A stretch of 64,000 bases of DNA, taken from positions 1,564,501 to 1,628,500 of the forward strand of contig JAJGOT010000133.1 of NCBI GenBank assembly GCA_022457155.1, read 5' to 3'. The position numbers and the translations under genes were made by a program. Every line of letters begins with the position of its first letter. The first letter of the stretch is position 1. Below the pieces are notes generated by a model that did no database searches, was not told the DNA's origin, and was given only the letters and a program-made list of their open reading frames with translations. The stretch comes from Cladopsammia gracilis (Eukaryota > Cnidaria > Anthozoa > Scleractinia > Dendrophylliidae). Below are positions 53,137 through 63,436 of the stretch, one piece after another.

Positions 53137-54202
53137 GTACGGTGGCTTCAAAGGGACATACATTTTTCCCATTTTTTTTTTTTTTGGCTTGCGACTTAGT
53201 TGCGACTTACTTGCGACTTAGCTGCGACTTACTTGCGAGTTAGTTGCGACTTACTTGCGACTTACTTGCGACTTACTTGCGACTTACTTGCGACTTACTT
53301 GCGACTCACTTGCGACTTAGCTGCGACTTACTTGCGACTTACTTGCGACTTACTTGAAGACAACATGGAGTCGTGCAAATCAAAGGTTTGCTGTCCACGG
53401 CGTCTTGAAAGTTAACTTTCACCTGATAATGTACTGTCCCGGATTTATAGCTATGAAGTTTATCACTGTCTTCGTTTTAGTTGTTATTTTTACTGTCTCA
53501 ACAGCAGTAGTTTCAAATTACTCCCCTGCAATAAGGAACAAAAAAATGCCCTTATGCCTTAGCGAGATGCGTATGCCGTGCACACTTACAAGAAATAATG
53601 TAATTTCCGATGCTGTAAATCCAAGGTTAAAATAGTTTTGTATTATCTCCTCGCGCATAAGTGCATTGTTCCTTATTGCAGGGGAGTAATTTGGAAGTAC
53701 TGCTGTTGAGACAGTACAAATAACAACTAAAACGAAGATAGTGATAAACTTCATAGCTACAAATCCTAGGACAGTGCATTATCAGGTGAAAGTTAACTTT
53801 GAAGACGCCGTAGACAGCTCACCTTCGATTCGCACGACTCCACGTTGTCTCCAAGTAAGTCGCAAGTAAGTCGCAAGTAAGTCGCAGCTAAGTCGCAAGT
53901 AAGTCGCAAGTAAGTGGCAGCTAAGTCGCAACTAAGTCGCAACTAAGTCGCAACTAAGTCGCAACTAAGTCGCAGCTAAGTCACAGCTAAGTCGCAAGTA
54001 AGTCGCAAGTAAGTCGCAGCTAAATCACAAGTAAGTCGTAACTAAGTCGCAAGTAAGTGGCAAGTAAGTCGCAAGTAAGTCGCAAGTAAGTCGCAAGTAA
54101 GTCGCAAGTAAGTCGCAGCTAAGTCGCAAGTAAGGCGCAAGGAAATCGCAAGCCAAAGAAAAAGTGGGAGAAATGCATGTCCCTTTGAAACCACCGTAGA
54201 GT
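53137..54202. mobile_element. Large inverted repeat with 11-bp minisatellite arms
   Basis: The ends match as ACGGTGG(C/T)TTCAAAGGGACAT. Inside each arm is an 11-bp tandem repeat (TTGCGACTTAC-type), about 15 units at 53,190-53,356 and about 26 inverted units at 53,853-54,140. Each arm then has a matching stretch coding MKFIT(V/I)FVLVVI and CTCCCCTGCAATAAGGAACA. A unique centre of about 95 bp (53,560-53,653) encodes, on the minus strand, YFNLGFTASEITLFLVSVHG, which resembles a helix-turn-helix start of an integrase-type transposase. Probably a non-autonomous foldback element. Confidence 0.75.
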
Positions 54203-55238
54203 AGAGTATGCGAACATCGTCTTTTTTTTATTAACGTCTTGTCGGCCTTCTTGTTTATTCAATCGGGCTGCTATAAATAGCCGCACGATTGTACAAAATG
54301 AGTGATATTGAGAATATTTTTTTTCAGGTTACACTAGACAGCCGAAGTGCCTTCTTATGTTTCTCGAAGGTTCTCATTGTGAGTCCTCTAACAAGAATAG
54401 TGGGTTCACATTAGATCTATTTCATTGATCAAACAAACCGTTGCTTATATAAAGCCTATTTGTTTATATACATAAAGCCAAATCTGTTTGTAAGGTATAT
54501 CATAAGAGTTTACCATTCTATTGAGGTATGACTTTGTATGCATGTGATCTCTCGAACTCATTAATAATTCATGATGACAATACAAAGAAAATCACTACAG
54601 TGAAGGAGGTTTTGATATCCTGTCTTAATTTGTATTTTGGCGATTTTATTTCTTCGTTTTCACCGCATTTTACGATCACTTTCAGAAGTTATATCAAACA
54701 CTCGAAAGAGTGTTTCATCAGGTATCTAAACACCTTAAAGTGGGCTAAAAAAACTCGGCTGCGCCTCGTTTTTCTTCGCGGTGTTTGGATATCTAATATA
54801 ACACTGTTCCTCATATTTGATATATTACGTCATACACGAAATATTTATAGAACACCAAGAGGAAGATACGAAATGACCTTTGGAAGAGAAATTCGACACA
54901 ATCTGGACGACTTCAACTCCTGAGTATATATTTCTGTTCTGTCTTTCCATTCATATGTTTACAGAACTCCTCTCTTAAATGTCCTTAGCATTCTTAGCAT
55001 TAATAGTTTTATCTGTTCATCGTCAAAATAAATACTGATCAAAGGCTCCTATGAGCCAACTCCTGAATATGGAATATGGAACGCTCTTTTTCGCAAATTT
55101 CGTGTACATACATTTCTGGGCTACCGATTCACTCCCTACATAGCCTTATTTGTTTAAGAGTTGTAATTCCATTTTGATTCTATTTTGCCATTTGTAGTCA
55201 AGGTTTCCATAATTTACTGTTTCATTCATTGTCTATAC
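54203..55238. other. Intergenic sequence with a small palindrome
   Basis: It contains the perfect hairpin AACACTC-GAAA-GAGTGTT (about 54,698-54,715). An open frame spans it (54,528-54,923), but it has no family motif and probably arises from the hairpin-bearing repeat. Confidence 0.5.
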
Positions 55239-56043
55239 AGGGGCACCCAACGAACAGTCTTTGGTAAAATGTATTATTTACTCAAATAAATTAAAATAAA
55301 TGTTAGTTACAGTAACTAATCATAAATTATCCATTCCTTATTTTCGTATTTATTGTTATCTGTCAATTATTTTATAGTGAGCTCCTGTAATTGTTTAGTG
55401 TGCAGCAACCCGCCACGATTAACTTTAGGTATTTGCGGGTTGCTTATATAATTTGTTTTATTATTTGTAAATAAATTGTTGTTGTTGTTGTTGTTGTTTT
55501 GTTGCTATAAAAGCATTTCCAGGCGTTCTTCTACATTGCTGGGAAAAAATATATATCAGTTCCTTTTTCCCAGCATAACACATATGAAAATTCCCAGCCA
55601 GCTGGATTAAAAAAAAATGTCTGTTTCCCAGCCAGCAATTAAAAAAATGGATAAATGAAAAAAAAAAAACAAAAAAAAAAAAACAATAATCGATAAGTTA
55701 TCAAAAGGGACTTGGGAACTAATGAAACATTAATGGAAACTATTTAAAGCTTTTTGTTATTGATTTGTACACTTACTACTGCCTCGAACTTAACCAGTTC
55801 GGGTATCTCTAAGTACTGCTTAAATTTGTTACTACGAAGCTGAACCCTTTTAAGCCCAAAAATTTCCTCCGATTTTCTTCGATCCAGTCTCTTTTCGTTC
55901 TGCTCAAGTTAGCCAGCACAGTTTGTTTTTGTAACTCCTTTCTCAAGTCAACCAGCCCAAAAATGGTAATTAAAAACATATGTACAGAATATTTTGCCAG
56001 CCAGCAAGAATTCCGCTGGGGAACAGATTCGTTGGGTGCCCTG
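55239..56043. mobile_element. hAT-like non-autonomous element, about 805 bp
   Basis: The ends are CAGGGGCACCCAACGAA and its inverse TTCGTTGGGTGCCCTG (one G fewer). TCTATA flanks both sides (55,233-55,238 and 56,044-56,049), extendable to 7 bp as GTCTATA. CAGGG ends with a TCTA-containing target fit hAT elements, although the usual 8-bp duplication is not exact. CCCAGCCAGC(T)-type words recur inside. No transposase frame. Confidence 0.65.
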
Positions 56044-56474
56044 TCTATAAGCATTATTGTGAAATCTGTAATTCGAACTGTTCTGTTGCATATTACTTGT
56101 AATCTATATTAGTTTTTGACAGCTTTTGTAACATAATTTTGTAACACAAATTTCCTGTTTTTAAGTATCTAATTGTCTGCTATTTTTGCAGCAAGTAATC
56201 ATTGTTTACAATGTATTTTCTATACAGTTATTTAGCTTGTAGCATTAATCTGTTATTTCTAGCTTGTACATATACCTTTAGCTTATTGTATTGTTACTCG
56301 TTCCCGTCTCATTATTTGGCTTTTTTTTTCAGCGTTTGAAACCAACATTTGATTCATATTATACCCCGAGGCCGAGCCCTTTCTCGAATGGTTACTCATT
56401 TAGAAACATATATCGTGCTGTAACGTTTACCGAAGCCTTGAAAAATCCATTAAGTCCACAGATCGGTTTTAATA

Positions 56475-56663
56475 GACCTTATTCCCTTGGGCGTAATGTT
56501 TACCCAATACAAACCTCTTGGGAGTTAAATTCTTTGTCTGAACGTCATCCATGTTAATGTGTCTTCTCAAGCGTTGACGGAAAAGAAAGAAATAATACCC
56601 GGGGGGGGGGGGATGACACGTGGTCTCTAATGGGTAAACAAATACGCCCAAGCGAATAAGGTC
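56475..56663. repeat. MITE-like element with TA target
   Basis: GACCTTATTCCCTTGGGCGTA is mirrored by TACGCCCAAGCGAATAAGGTC, flanked by TA on both sides. A poly-G tract (about 56,601-56,610) lies inside. Confidence 0.75.
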
Positions 56664-57582
56664 TATTGACCATACTGAGTCACAGAATTGCTTCGCATAT
56701 TCACGAGATAAAAATAACCACGAAGTGACGTCATATCACTTGAAATAGCAAATTAAAGGGCATAGGAGACAACAACAAATCAATCTGTCACAACTCGTTT
56801 TGTAGTTTATTATTATACAAGAACGCTACGAGTTGTGTGAAACCGGGTTTTAAGTGTACATTCGCTGTGGCACTGTAAAATCCATTGACTGTTTATTATT
56901 CACTTCGTAGTTGTTATAGGAGACTTTTACATATAGCTGTGAAAAGTGAAAAAAACTGCGGGAAAATCATTATCACGTGGCACCTTCTAGAGTTCACGCG
57001 ATCTATACTCCTTGTATTTAAATATGGTATTCAAGAGTGAAGGTTTTGTTTCCTCGTGCAAACACGAGGAGAGACCACATCAAACATGAGTCGAAGACGA
57101 TAGCGTATATGAGGCTCTTCTTACACATTTTGATAGTAAACCAAAAGAAAATCCAGACCTTTAAAGCCCGATTTCAACCACTCGTAGAGTTCTTGTTGTT
57201 ATAAGTTGACTGCTTGACAATGTATTGAAACAGAAAATTTAGAGAAATCAAATAAATTATAGATTCAAAACGTTTTATTGCAGGTTTTAACGCAGTATAT
57301 GTTATTGCTATTATAGATGTACTGTAAAAGACTATTTAAGTTGAAGATAATTTTAGTTTGGGATCGTTTAATAATGGCTCATTTAAATTTCAACAAATAG
57401 TACTTAGACTCACGTGAGTATACAAAAATATTTGATGAGACGTTTTTAGGTAAAAAGCATACGCCATACGTGATGCGACGAAAAACGGCAGGTAACATCA
57501 CGCACACTGTTAGAGAATACTTCCACTCCCCCAAAAGGGTTTAACCCTCGGTCTCCCATATTTTCAAGACCATTTAAGACTA

Positions 57583-57800
57583 ACACATGCCGTTTTCAGT
57601 AGCTGTTCATTTATCCATGAGACACATTTTGGTAAGGTTTGGCGACAACCGGTTGCTATGGTAACTAGATATGACGTCAAAAGTAACATGTGGTCAACCC
57701 ATTTTTTGAAGAAAAATGCGTGTTTTTTACCTTTTAAAGTGAAAAACATAAATGCTACGAAAAGTATCGAAACGTTTAATTGTATGTTATCTATGCATGG
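57583..57800 (+). repeat. Dispersed repeat, second copy
   Basis: ACATGCCGTTTTCAGTAGC, ATGAGACACAT and CGGTTGCTATGGTAAC match the segment at 17,713-17,960 in the same order and orientation. Confidence 0.65.
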
Positions 57801-58163
57801 AGAGCCATCTTAAATTTTCGAAAATTTAAGGTGGTTCTGAACCCCACCTACAGAATTTTTTTAAACTTTGCCAAAAGTTGCATCCTATCCTACTGATCAA
57901 AATTAGACAATAAAAAAATGGGGTTCACCCAGTCATTTTTGAGTAATTAACACTTAAAGCTAAAATTAAGGGTGTTTTTAGCACGTTATACTGTTCCTAT
58001 AGTAACATATTGTGTCACAAAAATGATAACAACGTGTTCACCAATCATTGGGCATTCCTTTGATATCATGATTGTAACATCAACTGTTAAAGAGTGGTTA
58101 TAATGACCTATCAAATTCTAAGTCTTAAAAAGTGCTGGAAACTGTTGGGAGCCACCTTAAGGG

Positions 58164-58272
58164 AATGATTTAGCAATGCATTATTATAAACACGTGGGAA
58201 TGATTTAGCAATGCTTTATTATAAATGATTATTATTATATTATGATTTAGCAATGCATTATTATAAACACGT
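58164..58272. repeat. Short tandem repeat of an AATGATTTAGCAATGC unit
   Basis: ATGATTTAGCAATGC followed by a TTATTATAAA stretch occurs three times, two of them also with CACGT. Confidence 0.8.
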
Positions 58273-58595
58273 TCTAAAAGCGAAAGATTGAAATTCTGGC
58301 AAAAAGTCCCAATTAATTTCATTTATAGTTCCAATTATAATTAATGTTCTTACCATATTCTACCTTTGGTTGGTAAAATATCTCAAATATTTGTACATAT
58401 TGCCATCATATTGTCTGGCTTCTTAACATATCGGATAAAACGCAGTAAAATATCTCATTTTTGCTAAGAATAAACATTATTGGCAAACAGTGGGTTAAAT
58501 CACACTTTTTGCCCTAAAACAGTAAAATATATGACCAGTAATTTTCACTCGTATTGCACTTATGGAAATAGAATTTCCGCTGTCATTTGAATGAC

Positions 58596-58745
58596 TTGAG
58601 TAAAATGTCTTCGGAAATTTCTGCAGGTTCCTTCCTTCAGCGAGTAAAATGACGGCGGAACTTTCCGCAAGCCTTTTGCGTCAGTGAGTAAAATGTTGGG
58701 AGAATGTCTAGCGACAACTTGCTTCAGTGAATAAAATGTCAGTAC
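58596..58745. repeat. Degenerate tandem repeat, about 50-60 bp unit
   Basis: GAGTAAAATG followed by GCGGAACTTTCCGC-type sequence and a CTTCAGTGAGTAAAATG end recurs three to four times with many substitutions. Confidence 0.6.
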
Positions 58746-59299
58746 TCACAGAATCAAAATGTTAGTGGAAGATTTAAACACCTTGGATAATCCATCTACA
58801 AAGAACTCATTCAACTGAAGATAAACTTTCCTTTAATCACTATTAATATGTTTTTGTAAACTGTTATCATAATTATTTTGCTGTATGGAAATAAAATGCG
58901 AAGCACTTCTGACATTGATTGTAGGGTACAAACTTCGATTCGATTCATTTCATTTGTTTTTATATAATTTCGCAGATCAGATCCTTCCTTCCCTTATTTC
59001 GAATTTGTCGAGTGGTCCTTTCATTTACAATTTTTAAAACTTTGTCGTTTCAAGTGGAAAAGTGATTCAAAGGAGCTACTAAAGATTTATTCGCGGAGTG
59101 CATGGCGCACATGTACGCGTTGGAGACTAAGAGTGCAATGAGTGTACCCAAACATTTTTGTCTTATTTCTTATGAAGATACTGTATTAATTCTGTAAAAT
59201 AATGCTGGTATTATAGCCTGTGAGCAAGCTCTCGGGCTCAGGAACGAGAGCTTGCAGCCATGTCTTACGAATTTGAATGAGGCCCCCAATACTCCCCGC

Positions 59300-60120
59300 T
59301 TGACAATACCGCGTTTTACTGATTGCGGGTGGTGTGAATCATACGCTAAGTATTGATCAGTGTGTGTAGGCTTCCTGTATACGCTGGTGGTGAGGCGGCC
59401 GTCGGGTTCTCTTGAAACTGCGGTGTCGAGGAAGGCGAGTTTGTTGTCATTCTCTGTCTCCATGGTGAAACGGATGGAAGGCTGCTGGTCGTTTAGATGC
59501 TGTAAGAAGCTATCGACGATTGCGCGATCTAGAATGGTGAAGGTGTCGTCTACGTAGCGTTTCCAGATCCTATGCTTGTAAGATGATGTAGTTATTGCTT
59601 GTTCCTCGAAGCTCTCCATGTAGAGGTTGGCAATAACAGCGGAAACCGGACTCCCCATGGCTGCGCCTTCTTGTTGTTCGTAAATTGATCCGTTATACTG
59701 GAAGTATGTGCATCTCAATACGAAAGTCAGCAGGTCAGCGATCTGAGCAGGCGTTAGCGTCGTACGGTCTGTAAGGGTAGGGTCGTTCTCCAGTTTCTGT
59801 AGTGTGGCTTGTACGGCGGCTTCGAATTCGATAGGAACGTTGGTAAACAGCGACTCTACGTCGAAAGACACCATGATCTCGTTGTCTAGGATCGTCTCAC
59901 TGTTGATGGTGGATACGAAGTGAGCTGAATTGGTCACCGTGAACTCTGAGTTACCTGTTAAAGGAGACAACATATTAGCTAGGTAGGCGGATAAATCATA
60001 TGCAAAGGTGTTAATGCATGACACAATAGGTCTTAAGGGTACGTCGGTTTTGTGGATCTTCGGTAAACAGTAGATTCTAGGCGGCTGTTTGTGTCGAGGT
60101 CTGATCTTGTTTCTATATCT
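59300..60120 (-). pseudogene. Penelope-like element reverse transcriptase, second fragment
   Basis: The minus-strand frame is open from about 60,120 to 59,300. It shows IYCLPKIHKTDVPLRPIVS, MVSFDVESLFTNVP, EGAAMGSPVSAVIANLYM, the catalytic YVDDTF and KLAFLDTAVSREPDGRLTT, ending HHPQSVKRGIV. These are the ordered RT motifs of a Penelope-like element, of a different subfamily from that at 1-575. At 59,300 it breaks into unrelated repeat-like sequence. At 60,120 it meets the second polycystin-like copy. No endonuclease or 5' end is present, so it is a truncated fragment with an intact RT core. Confidence 0.85.
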
Positions 60121-60134
60121 TGCAACTTTTGCAG

Positions 60135-60767
60135 ATGACAGCTTTTAGTTTCAACCCCTACACCTGGGACAATAGCAGCAAGGCGATTCAATCAAATGTC
60201 GTCGGTCTCGAGCTAAAGAAAGGCAAGGCGAAGATTAATGTGTCAAACCTTGATGAAGATATTGTTATGGTTGTACCAATTTCCAGCCCACCAAAGAACA
60301 ATACGAACACTAGTGATGTGCCGGAACATTCCTTTCTGAAGCCAAACAAAATGGCAACTCGCATGTATAACGCGGAACTAGCAGATGTCCCCGTGTCAAT
60401 TAATATGCGTATTGTTGTTGCTGTCATTGTTGAAGTGTTTGTGAAATTTGGATCTAGACCGACAATTGATAATTTTGATCGCAACTTTACAGTTGCGTTC
60501 AAATCAATGTGCGAAAACCAAACTGACGGCGAAAAAAAAACGAAACATCCTGGCTTTCCGATGAAAGTTCCATGACAGTTATGCCAACTAAACCAGGTCT
60601 GCTTTATGTTGGGATACTTTTTCTAGGGGCTCAAAATAACACCGAACACTCCAGAGAAAGAAGATCATGTTTTGGTCATGGTCGTCAACTACACCATGAG
60701 TACAACTCAATCAAGTTGTTTATATTGGTCTGAAGATATGGAAAAGTGGACCTTGGACGGTTGCAAG
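60135..60767 (+). pseudogene. Copy 2 GAIN/GPS-first-half exon, frameshifted
   Basis: It starts after TTTTGCAG and ends at a GTAACT donor. It follows copy 1 closely ([31 protein letters not shown]) until the A-run at about 60,532-60,540 shifts the frame. The deletion removes the second furin-like site, and the GPS start (CLYWSEDMEKW) returns to the original phase. Confidence 0.85.
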
Positions 60768-61709
60768 GTAACTAAAATAAAGTATTTCAAATAAGAAAGA
60801 AATAAATTTACGTGAATGACGCGCAAATGGTCTGTAACAAGCATCTGGAGCATTACATTGAAGCTTCTTCACCTATGAAAGCAGAGAAGTCTACCTCGCC
60901 TTCACACTCCCCTAGTGTACATCGTATCTTTGGATTTCTCGTGCTTCTCATAAATGGTATAAATACATGGCCAAACGTCGTCTCAAATAAGTCACCATGT
61001 CAGTCTATTCCAGTACCCTGCAGAGCTTACCCAAAGCAATGATCTTGGCCAACAGTGTTTGACTTTGAAATACGAATTTGGAGCAATTCTGTAATGTGTC
61101 GTTATACTTCCATTGAGTGGATAGACTACGAGTAGTCTCTCATTGTTCCTCAGGGATAGCAGAGCGAGCGAAACGCGAGCGCGCGTGAAAATCACCCCAC
61201 GCGAGAAAAGCGCGCTCGCTCTACTATCCCTGAGGGAAAATGAGGGACTATACGTAATCTATTGAGCAGATTACATTTCATTTGAAAAACATCATAAACT
61301 GGCTAACCAAGCTGTACAGTGCAATTGATCTATACCAACCATCATCTAATAACCATTTGTAAAATTTGTTAACAATTCAGAAGGGTACTAACAAACAGAA
61401 ATGAGCCATCCTAATGACATGATTACCCTGTATAGGCCGATACAATCGAGTGGTTGTATCTAATTTGCATTCCAGATACAACTCACGAGTGGTTGTATTA
61501 CATGTGAATGTGAATTTCACAAGTTGTTTACTACATTCGCGTCCGTATTTTATCGGCACTATACTCATTCACTCACCTTCGGCTCGTGATTTTATAGGCC
61601 GATACAATACTCCCGCTCATGTAGTAAACATTATTTATGAGATCAGTTATTATTATTACAATGTTCCCTGTTTAATTGTGATACTAAGATAACATATTTA
61701 CTTGTTTAG
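60768..61709. other. Intron-equivalent of copy 2 with repeats
   Basis: It contains a MITE (61,134-61,259) and GGCCGATACAAT/TTGTATC words in both orientations at about 61,436-61,610, which suggest another palindromic element. No gene. Confidence 0.5.
61134..61259. repeat. MITE-like element with TA target
   Basis: GACTACGAGTAGTC and a TCCTCAGGGATAGCAGAGCG arm are mirrored by CGCTCTACTATCCCTGAGGG and GACTATACGTAATC. TA flanks both sides. Arms are about 50 bp. Confidence 0.8.
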
Positions 61710-61946
61710 GTTGATTCAATGTCAAATACCACCCATCTTGTATGCCGTTGCAATCACCTGACGTCATTTGGCGGAAACTTCATACAAGCGCCAAATACAA
61801 TCGACTTTGACAAAGTTTTTGCTGAGTTTGGAAACCTTAGTGAGAGTGGTAACATTTCAGTACTGGTAACCATTGCTTGTGCGTTCCTTCTTTACTTCGT
61901 CGTACTGGTGTTTGCGAGGAAAGCGGATAAAAGAGATGAAAACAAT
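61710..61946 (+). pseudogene. Copy 2 GPS/TM1 exon, intact
   Basis: A 237-bp exon of the same length as in copy 1, after TTGTTTAG and before GTAAGT. THLVCRCNHLTSFGG keeps the GPS, and the TM helix [20 protein letters not shown] is preserved. It is intact on its own but part of a broken copy. Confidence 0.85.
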
Positions 61947-62479
61947 GTAAGTAGAAACCTTTATCCTTTAGGCTATCTATGGCCTTTGATTTTCAGCAAA
62001 ATATATGGTTAAATGATTAAGTAACGCTCCACATAAGAACTACAGTAAACTTCATTGTTTTGCGGCATTGACTCTTTCTCACATAGAATGTCTTTGATTT
62101 CAAGAATAGGGTAGGAGCTAATGGTTTATAATTATATTTCAGTACAAAAATAAAGAATATCCATTTGCGTCAGATAAATTTTAGGAAATGTTCGTGCTTA
62201 ACCAATCAAAATAACTGAAGACAATAGCTAATAATTTTGCTTCTTTGATGAAGTTCCTCAAATACAATTTCTTTAAAAATTTGCATGTTTTGCGATTGGG
62301 TCTTATGTTACATGAAACCTTTAAAAAAATCAAACAAAATGCACCTTGAAACCTAACTTTTTAGTGGTCTTTGAGTCTAGGCCAATGAGATCACTAGTTC
62401 TGTAACAATGAAAAAAGTTCGCATTCCATTGTGCATTGCCGTTAGCACTTTCCGATTAATCGTGGTTATTTCCAATTAA

Positions 62480-63436
62480 TCGGTGGCTTGCAGTGGAGAA
62501 AGGTAATGGTTTAATAGAAGCAACTGTAAAAATGGGAAGTGTTGGTTCATTTTCAGATCAGGTCCGCTCACGTTTTGGAAGAAAGATTGCCGACAGTCAC
62601 TTATGGATATCTGTGTTTAGTAAAGCGTGTACTAGAACATTCACACGTGTACAAAGAGCCTCGTGCTGTCTTTCGGTACTTTTTAGCGCCATGATCGCCA
62701 ATGCAATGTTTTATAACATAGGTGGGGAACCAGAAGGTGCTATTCAGGTTGGGCCCTTCAAGTTTTCTTGGAAACAGATCGTCGTCGTAATACAAAGTGG
62801 ACTGATAGTGGCACCTGTCAACATCTTAATTGTTCTTCTGTTTAAGTCAAGCAAGCCTAAGCTAGAAAAGGGGGTAAAGACATTTATCACGCCCAACAGC
62901 TCGTTGATGAAGCGCGCGATGCTGGCTGCATGTTGCCTCACTTCTGTGTGTACTTCGCATGGTTTCTCTGCTTTGCCACAACGCTCACAGCAGCAACATT
63001 CACCTTGTTTTACAGCCTAGTGTGCGGAAAAGAAGTTGCTGAGCAATGGCTTTCATCCATTTTGATATCAAATGGTCAGGACATTTTTGTCGTACAACCA
63101 ACGAAGGTAATGCTAGCAGTTGTGGTGGTTTCATTGCTTGTGACAAGAAAGAAGGACAAATGCAATGATACTGATGAAGAAAGCGAAGACAATTATATTT
63201 ATATGAATGACATCGATCTATTGAGCGACAATCCTAAAGAGCGCTTTAAGCGATCGAGGTTGGAATTCATGCGCGAGCGAGCCAAAAAAGAGGTCAAGTT
63301 GGCAGGCATGATGAAGGAAATTGTCATCCATTTGACATTTGTGTTCTTTTTGGCGATAGTTTGTTGTGGCAACAAGAATAATTATCGCTTTATGATGACT
63401 TCTACAATGATTAATCCATTTCCAAAGTTTGATAAG
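62480..63436 (+). pseudogene. Copy 2 PLAT/TM exon, 5'-deleted and frameshifted
   Basis: Homology starts abruptly at about 62,480 (GGTGGCTTGCAGTGG), equivalent to about 44,616 in copy 1. TM2 and TM3 lie in one frame up to about 62,876. The rest ([19 protein letters not shown] onward) is in another frame to a GTAAGT donor at 63,437. The PLAT beta-sandwich is mostly missing. Confidence 0.85.

Larger units (their letters stand above)
56664..59300. other. Intergenic sequence with dispersed repeats
   Basis: No gene recognised. It holds the second copy of the 17.7-kb repeat (57,583-57,800), two short tandem repeats (58,164-58,272 and 58,596-58,745) and AT-rich unique-looking sequence. Confidence 0.5.
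60135..63436 (+). pseudogene. Second polycystin-1-like copy, broken and partial
   Basis: Three exon-equivalents are paralogous to 41,228-41,950, 43,855-44,091 and the later part of 44,267-45,577. The GAIN exon (60,135-60,767) has a run of nine A where copy 1 has AAAGAAA, a +2 shift leading to TGA at 60,573-60,575, then a deletion of about 89 bp. The GPS/TM1 exon (61,710-61,946) is intact. The PLAT exon (from about 62,480) lacks its first 115 or so codons and has a net 8-bp deletion near 62,876. It is almost certainly a pseudogene unless the assembly is wrong. Further exons would lie right of the window. Confidence 0.85.

Noticed and set aside
53190..54140. Regular repeats considered as a CRISPR array
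   Set aside because: The units are head-to-tail 11-bp minisatellites without spacers, in a eukaryotic context.
54698..54730. CTGATGA on the minus strand, possible fifth hammerhead
   Set aside because: The hairpin is followed by TGAT and not GAAA, so the conserved core is missing.
54528..54923. 131-codon open frame
   Set aside because: It spans a perfect palindrome with AACACTC/GAGTGTT, has no family motif and probably reflects a repeat.
56333..56557. Possible terminal exon after a T-rich CAG acceptor, 75 codons to a stop
   Set aside because: The second half of the frame lies inside a MITE (56,475-56,663) and the protein has no known motif. A chance frame is more likely.
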